A stretch of DNA of 7,292 nucleotides from Acidobacteriaceae bacterium (GTDB lineage: Bacteria > Acidobacteriota > Terriglobia > Terriglobales > Acidobacteriaceae), in contig PLYW01000290.1 of NCBI GenBank assembly GCA_003151875.1, positions 1 through 7,292 of the forward strand. The letters run 5' to 3'. Made by a program: the position numbers and the translations under genes. The notes under the pieces were generated by a model. The model was not told where the DNA came from. It was given only the letters and a program-made list of their open reading frames with translations, and ran no database searches. The first letter of the stretch is position 1, and each line of letters opens with the position of its first letter. Shown here piece by piece: positions 1 through 5,619 of this stretch.

Positions 1-1098
1 CAGCACGCGGTGATGTACCTGAACTCCGACTCCAGCGCGCGTGGTTATTTGGGCGTGTCGGGGTCACACACACTGGAGCGCGCGGTCAACCAGGTTGAGC
101 GTGAGATTCAAGATCCGGAGAAGCACATTTCCGTGTGGAAACGCGCCTATCTTCGACGGGTAAGTCGCGCCGCCAGCTCGGAGGACCGAGAGGAGTTGCG
201 CGATCGCGCCGACCTGCGGCTGGGAGCGCTGGGTGACGGTTCCGACTACACGGCGTTCCTCGACTATACGGGCGTGGCCGCGCTGAATATGGGATTCGGC
301 GGCGAAAGCGGCGGCGGCGTTTATCACTCCATTTACGACGACTTCTACTGGTACACGCATTTTGGCGATCCGAAGTTCGTTTATGAGCGCGCGTTGGCCC
401 AGGTGGCCGGGAGCACGGTCATGCGCTTTGCCGATGCTGACCTGCTGCCGTTCGATCCCACGGGATCAGCCGATACCATCAAACGCTATGTTGCGGAGCT
501 GAAAAAGGAGTTGAAGCAACAACAGGACCAGGCGCGCGAGCGCAACAAAGAGATTGAGGAAGGAGTCTTTACCGCGACCGCCGATCCGGAAAAACAGTAC
601 GTTCCTCCTCCGAAAGAGCCGGTGCCACCCTACTTGAACTTCGCGCCGCTGGACAATGGGGTGGAAGCGTATGAGCGCGCGGCACAGCGCTATCGCCAGG
701 CCGTCGCGAAATTAAATGACAACGATGGCGCCGCGTGGCAGTCTCCCGCGCTGCCGGCAATCAACGCCAAGCTGCTGTTGACCGAGAGGACCTTCACCGT
801 CAGCCAGGGTCTTAAGGAGCGTCCCTGGTTCAAGCATCAGATCTATGCTCCTGGCGCGTACACAGGATATGGCGCCAAGACGATTCCCGCGGTGCGCGAG
901 GCCATGGAGGAACACAAATGGAAAGACGCCGATGACGGCGCGGTCATCGTGGGTCATGTGCTGATGAGTGAGGCCAGCCTGGTGGATTCCATCGCGCAGG
1001 AGTTGGAAGAGGCGGAAGGCCAGCGGCCCGCGATGCAGCAGGCGAAGCGAACCGACACCAAAGGACAACCAGCGCAGAAGCCGCAAGCGGGGCGGTAG
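1..1098 (+). CDS. M28 family metallopeptidase, glutamate carboxypeptidase II/PSMA-like, C-terminal part (5' partial)
   Basis: The reading frame is open from base 1 to a TAG at 1096-1098, so the gene enters from the left and only 365 codons are seen. Codons 4-13 read VMYLNSDSSA, matching the GCPII segment whose Asp (codon 10 here) is a zinc ligand. YHSIYDD around codons 108-114 carries the last zinc-ligand His (His109). After FGDP and LLPFD comes a charged helix (about codons 160-186), then a transferrin-receptor-like dimerisation domain (about 225-335, with RPWFKHQIYAPG and a YGAKTIPAVREA stretch). The other zinc ligands, the catalytic Glu and any signal peptide lie upstream of the window. 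The Arg pair that recognises glutamate in human GCPII (RAR after GIASG) is replaced by NMGF after GVAAL, so a general aminopeptidase or dipeptidase role is more likely than glutamate-specific cleavage. The last ~25 residues are a Gln/Lys/Pro-rich tail. Relatives are usually secreted. The gene converges on the sigma factor gene with only 7 bp between stops. Confidence 0.93.
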   Translation, partial: QHAVMYLNSDSSARGYLGVSGSHTLERAVNQVEREIQDPEKHISVWKRAYLRRVSRAASSEDREELRDRADLRLGALGDGSDYTAFLDYTGVAALNMGFGGESGGGVYHSIYDDFYWYTHFGDPKFVYERALAQVAGSTVMRFADADLLPFDPTGSADTIKRYVAELKKELKQQQDQARERNKEIEEGVFTATADPEKQYVPPPKEPVPPYLNFAPLDNGVEAYERAAQRYRQAVAKLNDNDGAAWQSPALPAINAKLLLTERTFTVSQGLKERPWFKHQIYAPGAYTGYGAKTIPAVREAMEEHKWKDADDGAVIVGHVLMSEASLVDSIAQELEEAEGQRPAMQQAKRTDTKGQPAQKPQAGR

Positions 1099-1105
1099 TT
1101 GCGCG

Positions 1106-1699
1106 TCAGGGTCGTCGTTTGGAAATTCTCGATCTGGGTTCACACGCGGGCACACCGCTGCTGTCGGTCGAGACGGCGCACCCGTATTCCATGATCTGTT
1201 GCAGCATTCGACGGGCGCGATGCAGCCGCATTTTGATCGTGGTCAACTTCACCCCGAGGAGGCTCGCGATTTCCGGCGCTGTGAGTGCATGGATCTCGTA
1301 CAGCAAAATCACCGCGCGATAATTGTCGGGCAGGTAGTCCAGGCAGCGCTGCACACATAGGCTGGTTTGTCTCCGCTCGGCGATGTCGGCCAGCGATGGA
1401 CGTGTACGAACCGCGGCATCCACGCGGTTGGCGGTTTGCTCGTCGTCGATGGAATCCTGCGGTTTGCGCTGCCGCAACCGATCCAGGCAGACGTGAGTGG
1501 CGATGCGGTACAGCCAGCCATCAACCGCCTCGGGGTGGCGAAGCAAGTACAAACGCCGATGCGCTCGCAGGAAGGTCTCCTGAGTGAGATCTTCCGCCTC
1601 GGCCGGGTCTCGCACCATGCGCAGGATGTACCGGCGGATGCGATCGCGGTAAGCCGTGAAGAGTGCGCCCGCATCGGTTGCATCGCATACCGGCTGCAT
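1106..1699 (-). CDS. ECF-type RNA polymerase sigma factor (sigma-70 family)
   Basis: Encodes about 197 residues. Region 2 (about residues 12-80) has DPAEAEDLTQETFLRA and GWLYRIATHVCLDRLR, the core-binding and -10 recognition helices. Region 4 (about 115-165) has LPDNYRAVILLYEIHALTAPEIASLLGV followed by the KMRLHRARRML recognition helix. There is no region 1 or 3, so it is an ECF factor directing RNA polymerase to a stress or signal regulon. The start is uncertain. The ATG at 1697-1699 gives a normal ECF N-terminus; an in-frame GTG at 1745-1747 would add 16 residues; neither has a clear Shine-Dalgarno. Cysteines are frequent: C115 and C119 (CVQRC) at the edge of region 4, and C174 and C186 in the tail after region 4. 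No zinc-finger anti-sigma gene adjoins it: downstream is the convergent peptidase, upstream a small membrane protein. It is the last gene of the minus-strand cluster. Confidence 0.92.
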   Translation of the reverse strand: MQPVCDATDAGALFTAYRDRIRRYILRMVRDPAEAEDLTQETFLRAHRRLYLLRHPEAVDGWLYRIATHVCLDRLRQRKPQDSIDDEQTANRVDAAVRTRPSLADIAERRQTSLCVQRCLDYLPDNYRAVILLYEIHALTAPEIASLLGVKLTTIKMRLHRARRMLQQIMEYGCAVSTDSSGVPACEPRSRISKRRP

Positions 1700-1707
1700 A
1701 TGCCATT

Positions 1708-1728
1708 TATGGTCCGCGGCAGACCATA
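1708..1728. promoter_or_regulatory. 7-bp perfect inverted repeat just before the sigma factor ATG
   Basis: TATGGTC at 1708-1714 is exactly complementary to GACCATA at 1722-1728, with a 7-base spacer CGCGGCA. It lies 9 bases upstream of the ATG at 1699. It could be an operator for a dimeric regulator or a hairpin in the sigma factor leader. If translation starts at the GTG at 1747 instead, the repeat is inside the coding sequence. Function is inferred only. Confidence 0.35.
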
Positions 1729-1795
1729 TTTCCGTGACGATAATCACCCGCGCTGGTGACTGCGGTCTGAGGCGGCGGTCCTCGCATCTATCCGC

Positions 1796-2083
1796 TCAAT
1801 TGATTTCCACCTCCAATCCTCCCACCCAGCCAGAAGCAAGATTGAAGATGAGCGCGCTGATTATGGCGCAGATGCCACCGATGATTCCGTATATGAGAGG
1901 GCACAGTATCACCGCGAAAAGGCCGACAGCAGGACTGACCCAGGGCATGTGTGCATGATGGACCGAGGGAGCGGCGAAGGCGATGACGCTGCAGAAAACG
2001 CCAGCGATCAAACCCACCAAACCGTATACTACGGCGCCAACTTTAAACGCGGATGCTGGACCAATGCGCTTGAGATAGGACAT
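1796..2083 (-). CDS. Small two-helix membrane protein, DUF3566-like
   Basis: Encodes 95 residues. I chose the ATG at 2081-2083 because GGAGG lies 6 bases upstream (2090-2094); an in-frame ATG at 2102-2104 would add 7 residues but lacks this support. The sequence starts with MSYLKRIGPASAFKVG, then a hydrophobic helix (about 13-38), a short loop with His42, His43 and His45 (VHHAHMPW), a second long hydrophobic stretch (about 50-84), and ends IFNLASGWVGGLEVEIN. The N-terminal KRIGPxSAFKVG and the C-terminal YN/FNL...GGxEVE are the pattern of small DUF3566-like inner-membrane proteins, whose function is not known. The gene sits between the response regulator (92-bp gap) and the sigma factor on the same strand. 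It could be a membrane partner of either, for instance standing in for an anti-sigma factor, but no cytoplasmic zinc-binding HxxxCxxC motif is present. Confidence 0.82.
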   Translation of the reverse strand: MSYLKRIGPASAFKVGAVVYGLVGLIAGVFCSVIAFAAPSVHHAHMPWVSPAVGLFAVILCPLIYGIIGGICAIISALIFNLASGWVGGLEVEIN

Positions 2084-2089
2084 ATATAG

Positions 2090-2094
2090 CCTCC
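2090..2094 (-). promoter_or_regulatory. Ribosome binding site deciding the start of the small membrane protein
   Basis: GGAGG on the minus strand, 6 bases before the ATG at 2083. It is one of the clearest Shine-Dalgarno sequences in the window and favours the 95-residue over the 102-residue form. Confidence 0.75.
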
Positions 2095-2135
2095 AGAACG
2101 GCATCGAAGCGGAACGAATGCCGTCCTATCCCAAG

Positions 2136-2162
2136 GACGAAAACGAAACGAAAAAGGATACA
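2136..2162 (-). promoter_or_regulatory. Candidate ECF-type promoter of the small membrane protein gene
   Basis: On the minus strand TGTATC (2157-2162) is followed after 17 bases by CGTC (2136-2139). This resembles ECF promoters of the TGTAAC-N17-CGAC/CGTC kind known from Bacillus extracytoplasmic sigma factors. It would start RNA near 2128, giving a leader of about 45 bases to the ATG at 2083. The -10 part overlaps a 6-bp hairpin, CGTCCT 2122-2127 with AGGACG 2134-2139. The match is by eye and short, so it could be chance. Confidence 0.35.
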
Positions 2163-2175
2163 ACCATAGCGGTAG

Positions 2176-2940
2176 CTACGCTGTCCCCAGCCGCTTCAGC
2201 ACGTTCTCCCGAAAGCCGCGGCTCAGCGTCAGCTTGGTGCCGTCGCGCAGCAGAATGGAATAATCGCCATACAGCGAAGGCCGTAAGGTCTTGATGCGGT
2301 CCACATTCACCAGCGTGGAACGGTGCACGCGCAGAAATTGCCGGTGCCCCAATCGTGATTCCAGCGAGGTGATCGTTTCCCGCAGAATGTGGGTGTTGCC
2401 TCCCACGTGCAGGCAGACATAATTGCCTGCCGATTCGGCCCAATCAATCTCGTTGGGCTTCAGGCAGACGATCTCTCCGTCCGCCTTGATGACAATGCGC
2501 TGCGGGGTTTGCTGCCGCGATTCCAGATCGGCCAAAAGATCGAGCAGCTTGCGCTGAAAAGTCGCCTCCGAGGGATGGGACAATTGCTTGCGAGCATGGC
2601 CCAAGGCCTCAGACAGGCGGTCCTTTCCCACCGGCTTCAGCAGATAATCGAGCGCGTGCACCTCGAACGCCTTCATCGCATACTGGTCATAAGCGGTGAC
2701 AAAGATGGTGAGCGGCACATGCTCTTGGTGCAGACCCGCGATCACGCCGAAGCCATCCACCTCCGGCATCTGCACATCGAGGAAGACAAGGTCGGGCTTC
2801 TCCTGTTTGATCAACGCGATTGCCGACTTGCCGTCGCCACACTCGGCCACGATCTGCAGGTCGGCTTCATCTTCCAACATTCTGCGCAAGCGCTCGCGCG
2901 CCAGCGCTTCATCGTCACTAAGCAACACTCGAATGGACAT
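2176..2940 (-). CDS. LytTR-family response regulator transcription factor (LytR/AlgR type)
   Basis: Encodes 254 residues. Receiver domain about 1-120: acidic pair D9/D10, phosphoacceptor D55 in FLDVQMP, T82 in FVTAYD and K102 in LLKP, so all residues needed for phosphorylation are present. A short linker (about 120-145) leads to a LytTR DNA-binding domain (about 147-252), recognisable from IDWAESAGNYVCLHV, HILRETITSLESRL, FLRVHRSTLVNVDRI and DGTKLTLSRGFRE. The ATG at 2938-2940 lies inside the end of the kinase gene (23-bp overlap), with AGGAGG at 2953-2958; the 12-base spacing is longish, so translational coupling is likely. It should be phosphorylated by the kinase encoded upstream and bind direct-repeat promoter sites as a dimer. 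Its targets are not visible; the downstream membrane protein and sigma factor genes are the obvious local candidates. Confidence 0.95.
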   Translation of the reverse strand: MSIRVLLSDDEALARERLRRMLEDEADLQIVAECGDGKSAIALIKQEKPDLVFLDVQMPEVDGFGVIAGLHQEHVPLTIFVTAYDQYAMKAFEVHALDYLLKPVGKDRLSEALGHARKQLSHPSEATFQRKLLDLLADLESRQQTPQRIVIKADGEIVCLKPNEIDWAESAGNYVCLHVGGNTHILRETITSLESRLGHRQFLRVHRSTLVNVDRIKTLRPSLYGDYSILLRDGTKLTLSRGFRENVLKRLGTA

Positions 2941-4030
2941 CGGTGGTCGCGACCTCCTCGGAACTTTCGCGGAACGGTATGTGGATCTTGACGACGCAGC
3001 CTCCGCCGGGCTGGTCCTCCAGCGTCATCCTGTGATCGTGGTTGTACAGTTGCTGCAGGCGGGCGCGCGTGTTGCGCAGCCCCACGCCTTCCGGTGGAAT
3101 GCCGCCCCGATGCCGGGTCAGTCCCTGGCCATTGTCACTGATCTCCATCCACAGCTCATCGAAAACCTGGCGCGTCGAGATGCGAATCCATCCCGGGGCG
3201 AGGCGCGGGCCTATGCCATGGCGAATGGCATTTTCCACCAGCGGCTGAAGAATCAGGTTTGGGACTAACGCTGACCGGGTGTGCGGCTGGATATCCATCT
3301 CCACATGCAGGCGGTCGCGGAAGCGCGTTTGCTGGATGTCAACGTACTTCTGCAGGAAGGTCAGCTCGCGACTGAGAGGCACCTCGTGGACGCCAACCGC
3401 GTCCAGCGACAGGCGCAGCAGGTCTGCCAGTTGCAACGTCATGTGTTCGGCAGCAGGTCCATCGTTTCTGGCCAGGGAAGCGATGGAGTTCAAAGTATTA
3501 AAGAGGAAGTGCGGCTCGAGCTGGATCTTCAGCACCTCGAGCTGCGCATAAGCGAGTTGGGCTTCCAACTGCGACGATTGCAATTCGCGCTCCCGGTACT
3601 TGCCGTAATACCCGATCGCCTGGGTAATCAACAGGACATACCAGTAGCGCTGGAAATCCATGAGGGCGCGGGAAAAAGTGTGCGCAAGAAATGGCGCGTG
3701 CGTTTCCTTAGTCCAAGTCACCAGCGGGAACAAGGACACAATCAGCGCCGCCCCAGCCAGCGTAAGAACTGCGCTGGCGGCAAGATGAAGGGGAAGGGCC
3801 AGCTTCCAACTGCTGCGGTCGAAGGTAAATCGCCGGGCCAAGGCGTAAACCGGCGGCGTCAGCAACGACCAGACAAACGAGATGGTGATGTTCCAGGCAA
3901 GCAACTGCGCCCAGCTCTCCGGGCTGCCCATGGACGCGGTGTAAACATGCGCCCCGGCGGCACTCAGAAAAGCCAGCACCGTCCACAGCACGAAGCCGAT
4001 GGCCCAGATGCGGCCCCACTGTTTCAGCAT
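2918..4030 (-). CDS. LytS/YehU-type sensor histidine kinase
   Basis: Encodes 370 residues, start ATG at 4028-4030. Four hydrophobic membrane segments lie at about 8-30, 43-65, 78-103 and 125-142, with no long periplasmic domain, so it probably senses within or near the membrane. A helix rich in Glu and Gln (about 145-168) leads to the His_kinase domain: KIQLEPHFLFNTLNSIA, with phosphoacceptor His174. The HATPase_c domain follows with the N box LVENAIRHG (about 264-272), DNGQGL (299-304) and GVGLRNTRARLQQLY (about 315-329). This is the PF06580 kinase family, which regularly partners LytTR regulators, and the partner gene overlaps its 3' end. The last ~16 residues (from SSEEV) overlap or lie next to the regulator's ribosome binding site. 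It heads the minus-strand cluster. The signal it senses cannot be deduced. Confidence 0.94.
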   Translation of the reverse strand: MLKQWGRIWAIGFVLWTVLAFLSAAGAHVYTASMGSPESWAQLLAWNITISFVWSLLTPPVYALARRFTFDRSSWKLALPLHLAASAVLTLAGAALIVSLFPLVTWTKETHAPFLAHTFSRALMDFQRYWYVLLITQAIGYYGKYRERELQSSQLEAQLAYAQLEVLKIQLEPHFLFNTLNSIASLARNDGPAAEHMTLQLADLLRLSLDAVGVHEVPLSRELTFLQKYVDIQQTRFRDRLHVEMDIQPHTRSALVPNLILQPLVENAIRHGIGPRLAPGWIRISTRQVFDELWMEISDNGQGLTRHRGGIPPEGVGLRNTRARLQQLYNHDHRMTLEDQPGGGCVVKIHIPFRESSEEVATTDVHSSVA

Positions 4031-4091
4031 GGTGAGCTACCTACTCTGCATGAACCCAAGACAATTCGAGACGAGCTGCACCTACGGAGTG

Positions 4092-4120
4092 ATAGACGAA
4101 ATCCAACGGCGGATGTTTCT
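4092..4120 (-). promoter_or_regulatory. Candidate ECF-type promoter of the kinase-regulator-sigma cluster
   Basis: On the minus strand AGAAAC (4115-4120) is followed by exactly 16 bases and then CGTCTAT (4092-4098). This is close to ECF promoters such as TGAAAC-N16-CGTA of Bacillus SigW. RNA would start near 4085, about 55 bases before the kinase ATG. Since an ECF factor is the last gene of this cluster, autoregulation is possible. The identification is by eye. Confidence 0.45.
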
Positions 4121-4150
4121 GGAAAATTACGGGCGCTCCGGCCCGACAAT

Positions 4151-4202
4151 CGACGGGTTATGATGAGTTGGTTCCGTCGTGAGGGTGTCCAATTGCGGAC
4201 AC
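4151..4202. promoter_or_regulatory. Inverted repeats in the divergent region, possible operator
   Basis: GTGTCC (4185-4190) and GGACAC (4197-4202) form a perfect 6-bp inverted repeat around AATTGC. A second pair, CGACGG (4151-4156) and CCGTCG (4174-4179), lies just upstream with a 17-base spacer. The first is 50 bases before the antitoxin-like gene, where an autoregulatory operator would be expected. The region separates that gene from the divergent kinase gene, so either could be the target. Function is inferred from position and symmetry only. Confidence 0.35.
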
Positions 4203-4238
4203 AATGCGGATCTGGAGCACAAGCCTTGCAGGGGGCGC

Positions 4239-4251
4239 TAGAATACTGAAT
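4239..4251 (+). promoter_or_regulatory. Possible -10 element giving a leaderless antitoxin mRNA
   Basis: TAGAAT at 4239-4244 matches a housekeeping -10 box, and the ATG at 4252 begins 7 bases after it, where transcription would start. There is no Shine-Dalgarno close to this ATG, which fits a leaderless message. No convincing -35 is visible, so confidence is low. Confidence 0.25.
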
Positions 4252-4473
4252 ATGAGTCTTCCTGACATACAGCGCGCCATCGAAGCCCTTCCCGAGGAGG
4301 AGCAAGCGCAGCTTGCCACTTGGGTTGCCGACCGCGACTTGGCAGCGTGGGATGCGGAGATCGAAGGCGACTTCACGGCCGGCGGCGCTGGTGCGGCCCT
4401 GCTCGATAGCGTCCGCCAGCAGGTGCGGGAAGGGAAGTCCAAGCCCTTGTCGCAGGGTCCGCGCCACCTGTGA
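4252..4473 (+). CDS. Small antitoxin-like protein (partner of a RelE/ParE-type toxin, now orphaned)
   Basis: Encodes 73 residues from the ATG at 4252. An in-frame ATG at 4204 would add 16 residues with no family resemblance (MRIWSTSLAGG...), and it overlaps the promoter-like region, so I reject it. The sequence MSLPDIQRAIEALPEEEQAQLATWVADRDLAAWDAEIEGD... is the pattern of small helical proteins (xxIxxAIxxLPxEExxxLxxWlxxxxxxxWDxxIxxD, ending GKSKPL) that occur directly upstream of RelE/ParE-like toxin genes as presumed antitoxins. It has no recognisable DNA-binding fold, so autoregulation is unproven. The stop TGA overlaps the GTG of the next frame (GTGA, 4470-4473), the usual coupling in such pairs. 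The toxin is truncated, so this antitoxin has no local target. Family assignment is from recall of the pattern. Confidence 0.7.
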   Translation: MSLPDIQRAIEALPEEEQAQLATWVADRDLAAWDAEIEGDFTAGGAGAALLDSVRQQVREGKSKPLSQGPRHL

Positions 4474-4559
4474 GTTTCCGCTCGTTTGCCGTCTCCGAAT
4501 TCTGGAAATGCTACGAAAAGCTTCCCGGCCACGAACCAACTGAATCATGCATGAATTAG
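4470..4559 (+). pseudogene. Truncated RelE/ParE-type toxin gene (first ~20 codons only)
   Basis: From GTG at 4470, overlapping the antitoxin stop, the frame reads VSFRSFAVSEFWKCYEKLPG and then HEPTESCMN before a TAG at 4557-4559. The FW-x-CY-x-x-LP pattern right after a short beta-strand start is the N-terminus of the roughly 85-95-residue RelE-like toxins that follow this type of antitoxin. Everything after the first helix is missing, including the catalytic and core strands. The break is about codon 20-21 (near 4530), and hypA starts at 4547 inside the remnant. It looks like a deletion that joined the toxin start to hypA. The 29-codon remnant may still be translated and carry ribosomes to the hypA start. 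Confidence 0.65.
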
Positions 4560-4891
4560 GCATCGCCGCCTCCATTCTCGAATCCGTTCAGAGCGAAGCT
4601 CTGCGGCACCCTGGCGGGCGCATCACTAAGGTAGGCGTTAAAATCGGGGAACTGTGTGGGGTTGACCGCGATGCGCTGCAGTTCGGCTTCGAAGTGCTGG
4701 TGAAAGACACGGAATGGGAGCCGGTGGTGCTGGACCTGGAATACATTCCGCGCGTGCAGCGCTGCTCCAAGTGCGCGCACCAGTTTCGCATGACCGACTT
4801 CGACCCGCAGTGCCCGCAATGCGGCGAATTCCTGACTGATTGCATTGGCGGAGAAGAGCTCGACATCGCCTACATGGAAGTGGATGAATGA
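4547..4891 (+). CDS. hypA: HypA, nickel metallochaperone for NiFe-hydrogenase maturation
   Basis: Encodes 114 residues, a normal HypA length. The N-terminus MHELGIA contains the nickel-binding Met-His-Glu; His2 must follow the initiator Met, which fixes the start at 4547. Zinc-site cysteines are C73, C76 (CSKC) and C89, C92 (CPQC). The middle segment KVGVKIGELCGVDRDALQFGFEVL is typical of the family. HypA takes nickel and, with HypB, delivers it to the large subunit of NiFe hydrogenase (in some bacteria also to urease) in the cytoplasm. The gene starts inside the toxin remnant, overlapping it by 13 bases in another frame. The ~20 bases upstream contain no Shine-Dalgarno, so translation may depend on the upstream frame. 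Its stop overlaps the hypB start (ATGA, 4888-4891). No hydrogenase, urease or hypCDEF genes are in the window. Confidence 0.95.
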   Translation: MHELGIAASILESVQSEALRHPGGRITKVGVKIGELCGVDRDALQFGFEVLVKDTEWEPVVLDLEYIPRVQRCSKCAHQFRMTDFDPQCPQCGEFLTDCIGGEELDIAYMEVDE

Positions 4892-5574
4892 ACCGCATCG
4901 AAGTCGAAAAGAAAGTCCTGAACGAAAACCAGATCCTGGCCGAACAGTTGCGCGAACGCTACCGGCAACTCGGGGTGCTGTGCATCAACCTGATCAGCGC
5001 GCCCGGCTCGGGCAAAACCGCTCTTCTGGAGAGGACGCTGGAACGCATGGACAAGGGCTCACGGGTTGCCGTGCTCACCGGCGATCTGCAAACCGAAAAT
5101 GACGCGAAGCGGCTGGCGAAGTTCGGATTTCCGGTCAAGCAGATCACGACCGGGGGGACCTGCCATCTCGATGCCAAGATGATTGGAAAACATTTGGAGG
5201 ACTGGAAGCTGGAAGACCTCGACCTGCTGATCGTAGAGAACGTTGGCAACCTGGTTTGCCCCTCCAGCTACGATCTTGGAGAAGACGCAAAGATCGTTCT
5301 GCTGAGCACATCGGAAGGTGAAGACAAGCCGCTGAAATATCCCTCTATTTTTTTGAAGTCGGAGCTGATGCTTCTGACCAAGATCGATCTGCTGCCCTAC
5401 GTTCCCTTCAATGCGGACGTGGCGCGCGAAAACGCCAGGCGCGTCCATCCCCAGATGGAAATCATCGATGTTTCCAGCACCACCGGAGAGGGCCTCGATC
5501 GCTGGATGGAATGGCTGCGGGCGCGCCAGGAGAGGGCCAAGGCAAAGCTGCAAACCGCAACGGTCCCACACTGA
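4888..5574 (+). CDS. hypB: HypB, nickel-insertion GTPase for hydrogenase maturation
   Basis: Encodes 228 residues of the SIMIBI-class GTPase. P-loop SAPGSGKT (37-44); TGDLQTENDA (64-73); metal-site C92-H93 in TGGTCHLDA; ENVGNLVCP (117-125) with C124, the third G-domain metal ligand; TKIDLLPYV (164-172) as the guanine-specificity motif. GTP hydrolysis drives nickel transfer with HypA as partner. It lacks the N-terminal CxxCGC high-affinity site and the His-rich stretch of E. coli or rhizobial HypB. It therefore belongs to the short form that relies on HypA and the G-domain site and does not store nickel. It is coupled to hypA through the ATGA overlap. The 45 bases after its stop separate it from the DUF4149 gene, which may share its transcript. 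Confidence 0.95.
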   Translation: MNRIEVEKKVLNENQILAEQLRERYRQLGVLCINLISAPGSGKTALLERTLERMDKGSRVAVLTGDLQTENDAKRLAKFGFPVKQITTGGTCHLDAKMIGKHLEDWKLEDLDLLIVENVGNLVCPSSYDLGEDAKIVLLSTSEGEDKPLKYPSIFLKSELMLLTKIDLLPYVPFNADVARENARRVHPQMEIIDVSSTTGEGLDRWMEWLRARQERAKAKLQTATVPH

Positions 5575-5619
5575 TTTCACCAGCTCCCATTTACAATGGC
5601 CCTTACTCCCGAGGTGCTG

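Noticed and set aside
1099..1105. Terminator between the convergent peptidase and sigma factor genes
   Set aside because: Only 7 bp separate the stops and no stem-loop with a T run is visible.
2122..2139. 6-bp hairpin CGTCCT/AGGACG as a transcription terminator
   Set aside because: On the minus strand the T-rich stretch precedes the hairpin; on the plus strand it is followed by A residues. Neither fits an intrinsic terminator.
2389..2991. Plus-strand open frame of 200 codons across the response regulator
   Set aside because: Antisense to a complete receiver-LytTR protein; no recognisable domain.
4182..4196. GG-N10-GC spacing like a sigma-54 promoter before the antitoxin gene
   Set aside because: Only the GG and TTGC parts match; the CAC after GG is absent and no activator gene is nearby. 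Chance is likely in GC-rich DNA.
3281..4249. Plus-strand open frame of 322 codons across the histidine kinase gene
   Set aside because: It is fully antisense to a kinase with all its motifs. Its product is rich in Arg, Gln and Gly with no domain, as expected from GC-rich codon shadowing.
4204..4251. Upstream ATG that would lengthen the antitoxin-like protein by 16 residues
   Set aside because: The added residues do not resemble the family, there is no Shine-Dalgarno, and the stretch overlaps the TAGAAT element.
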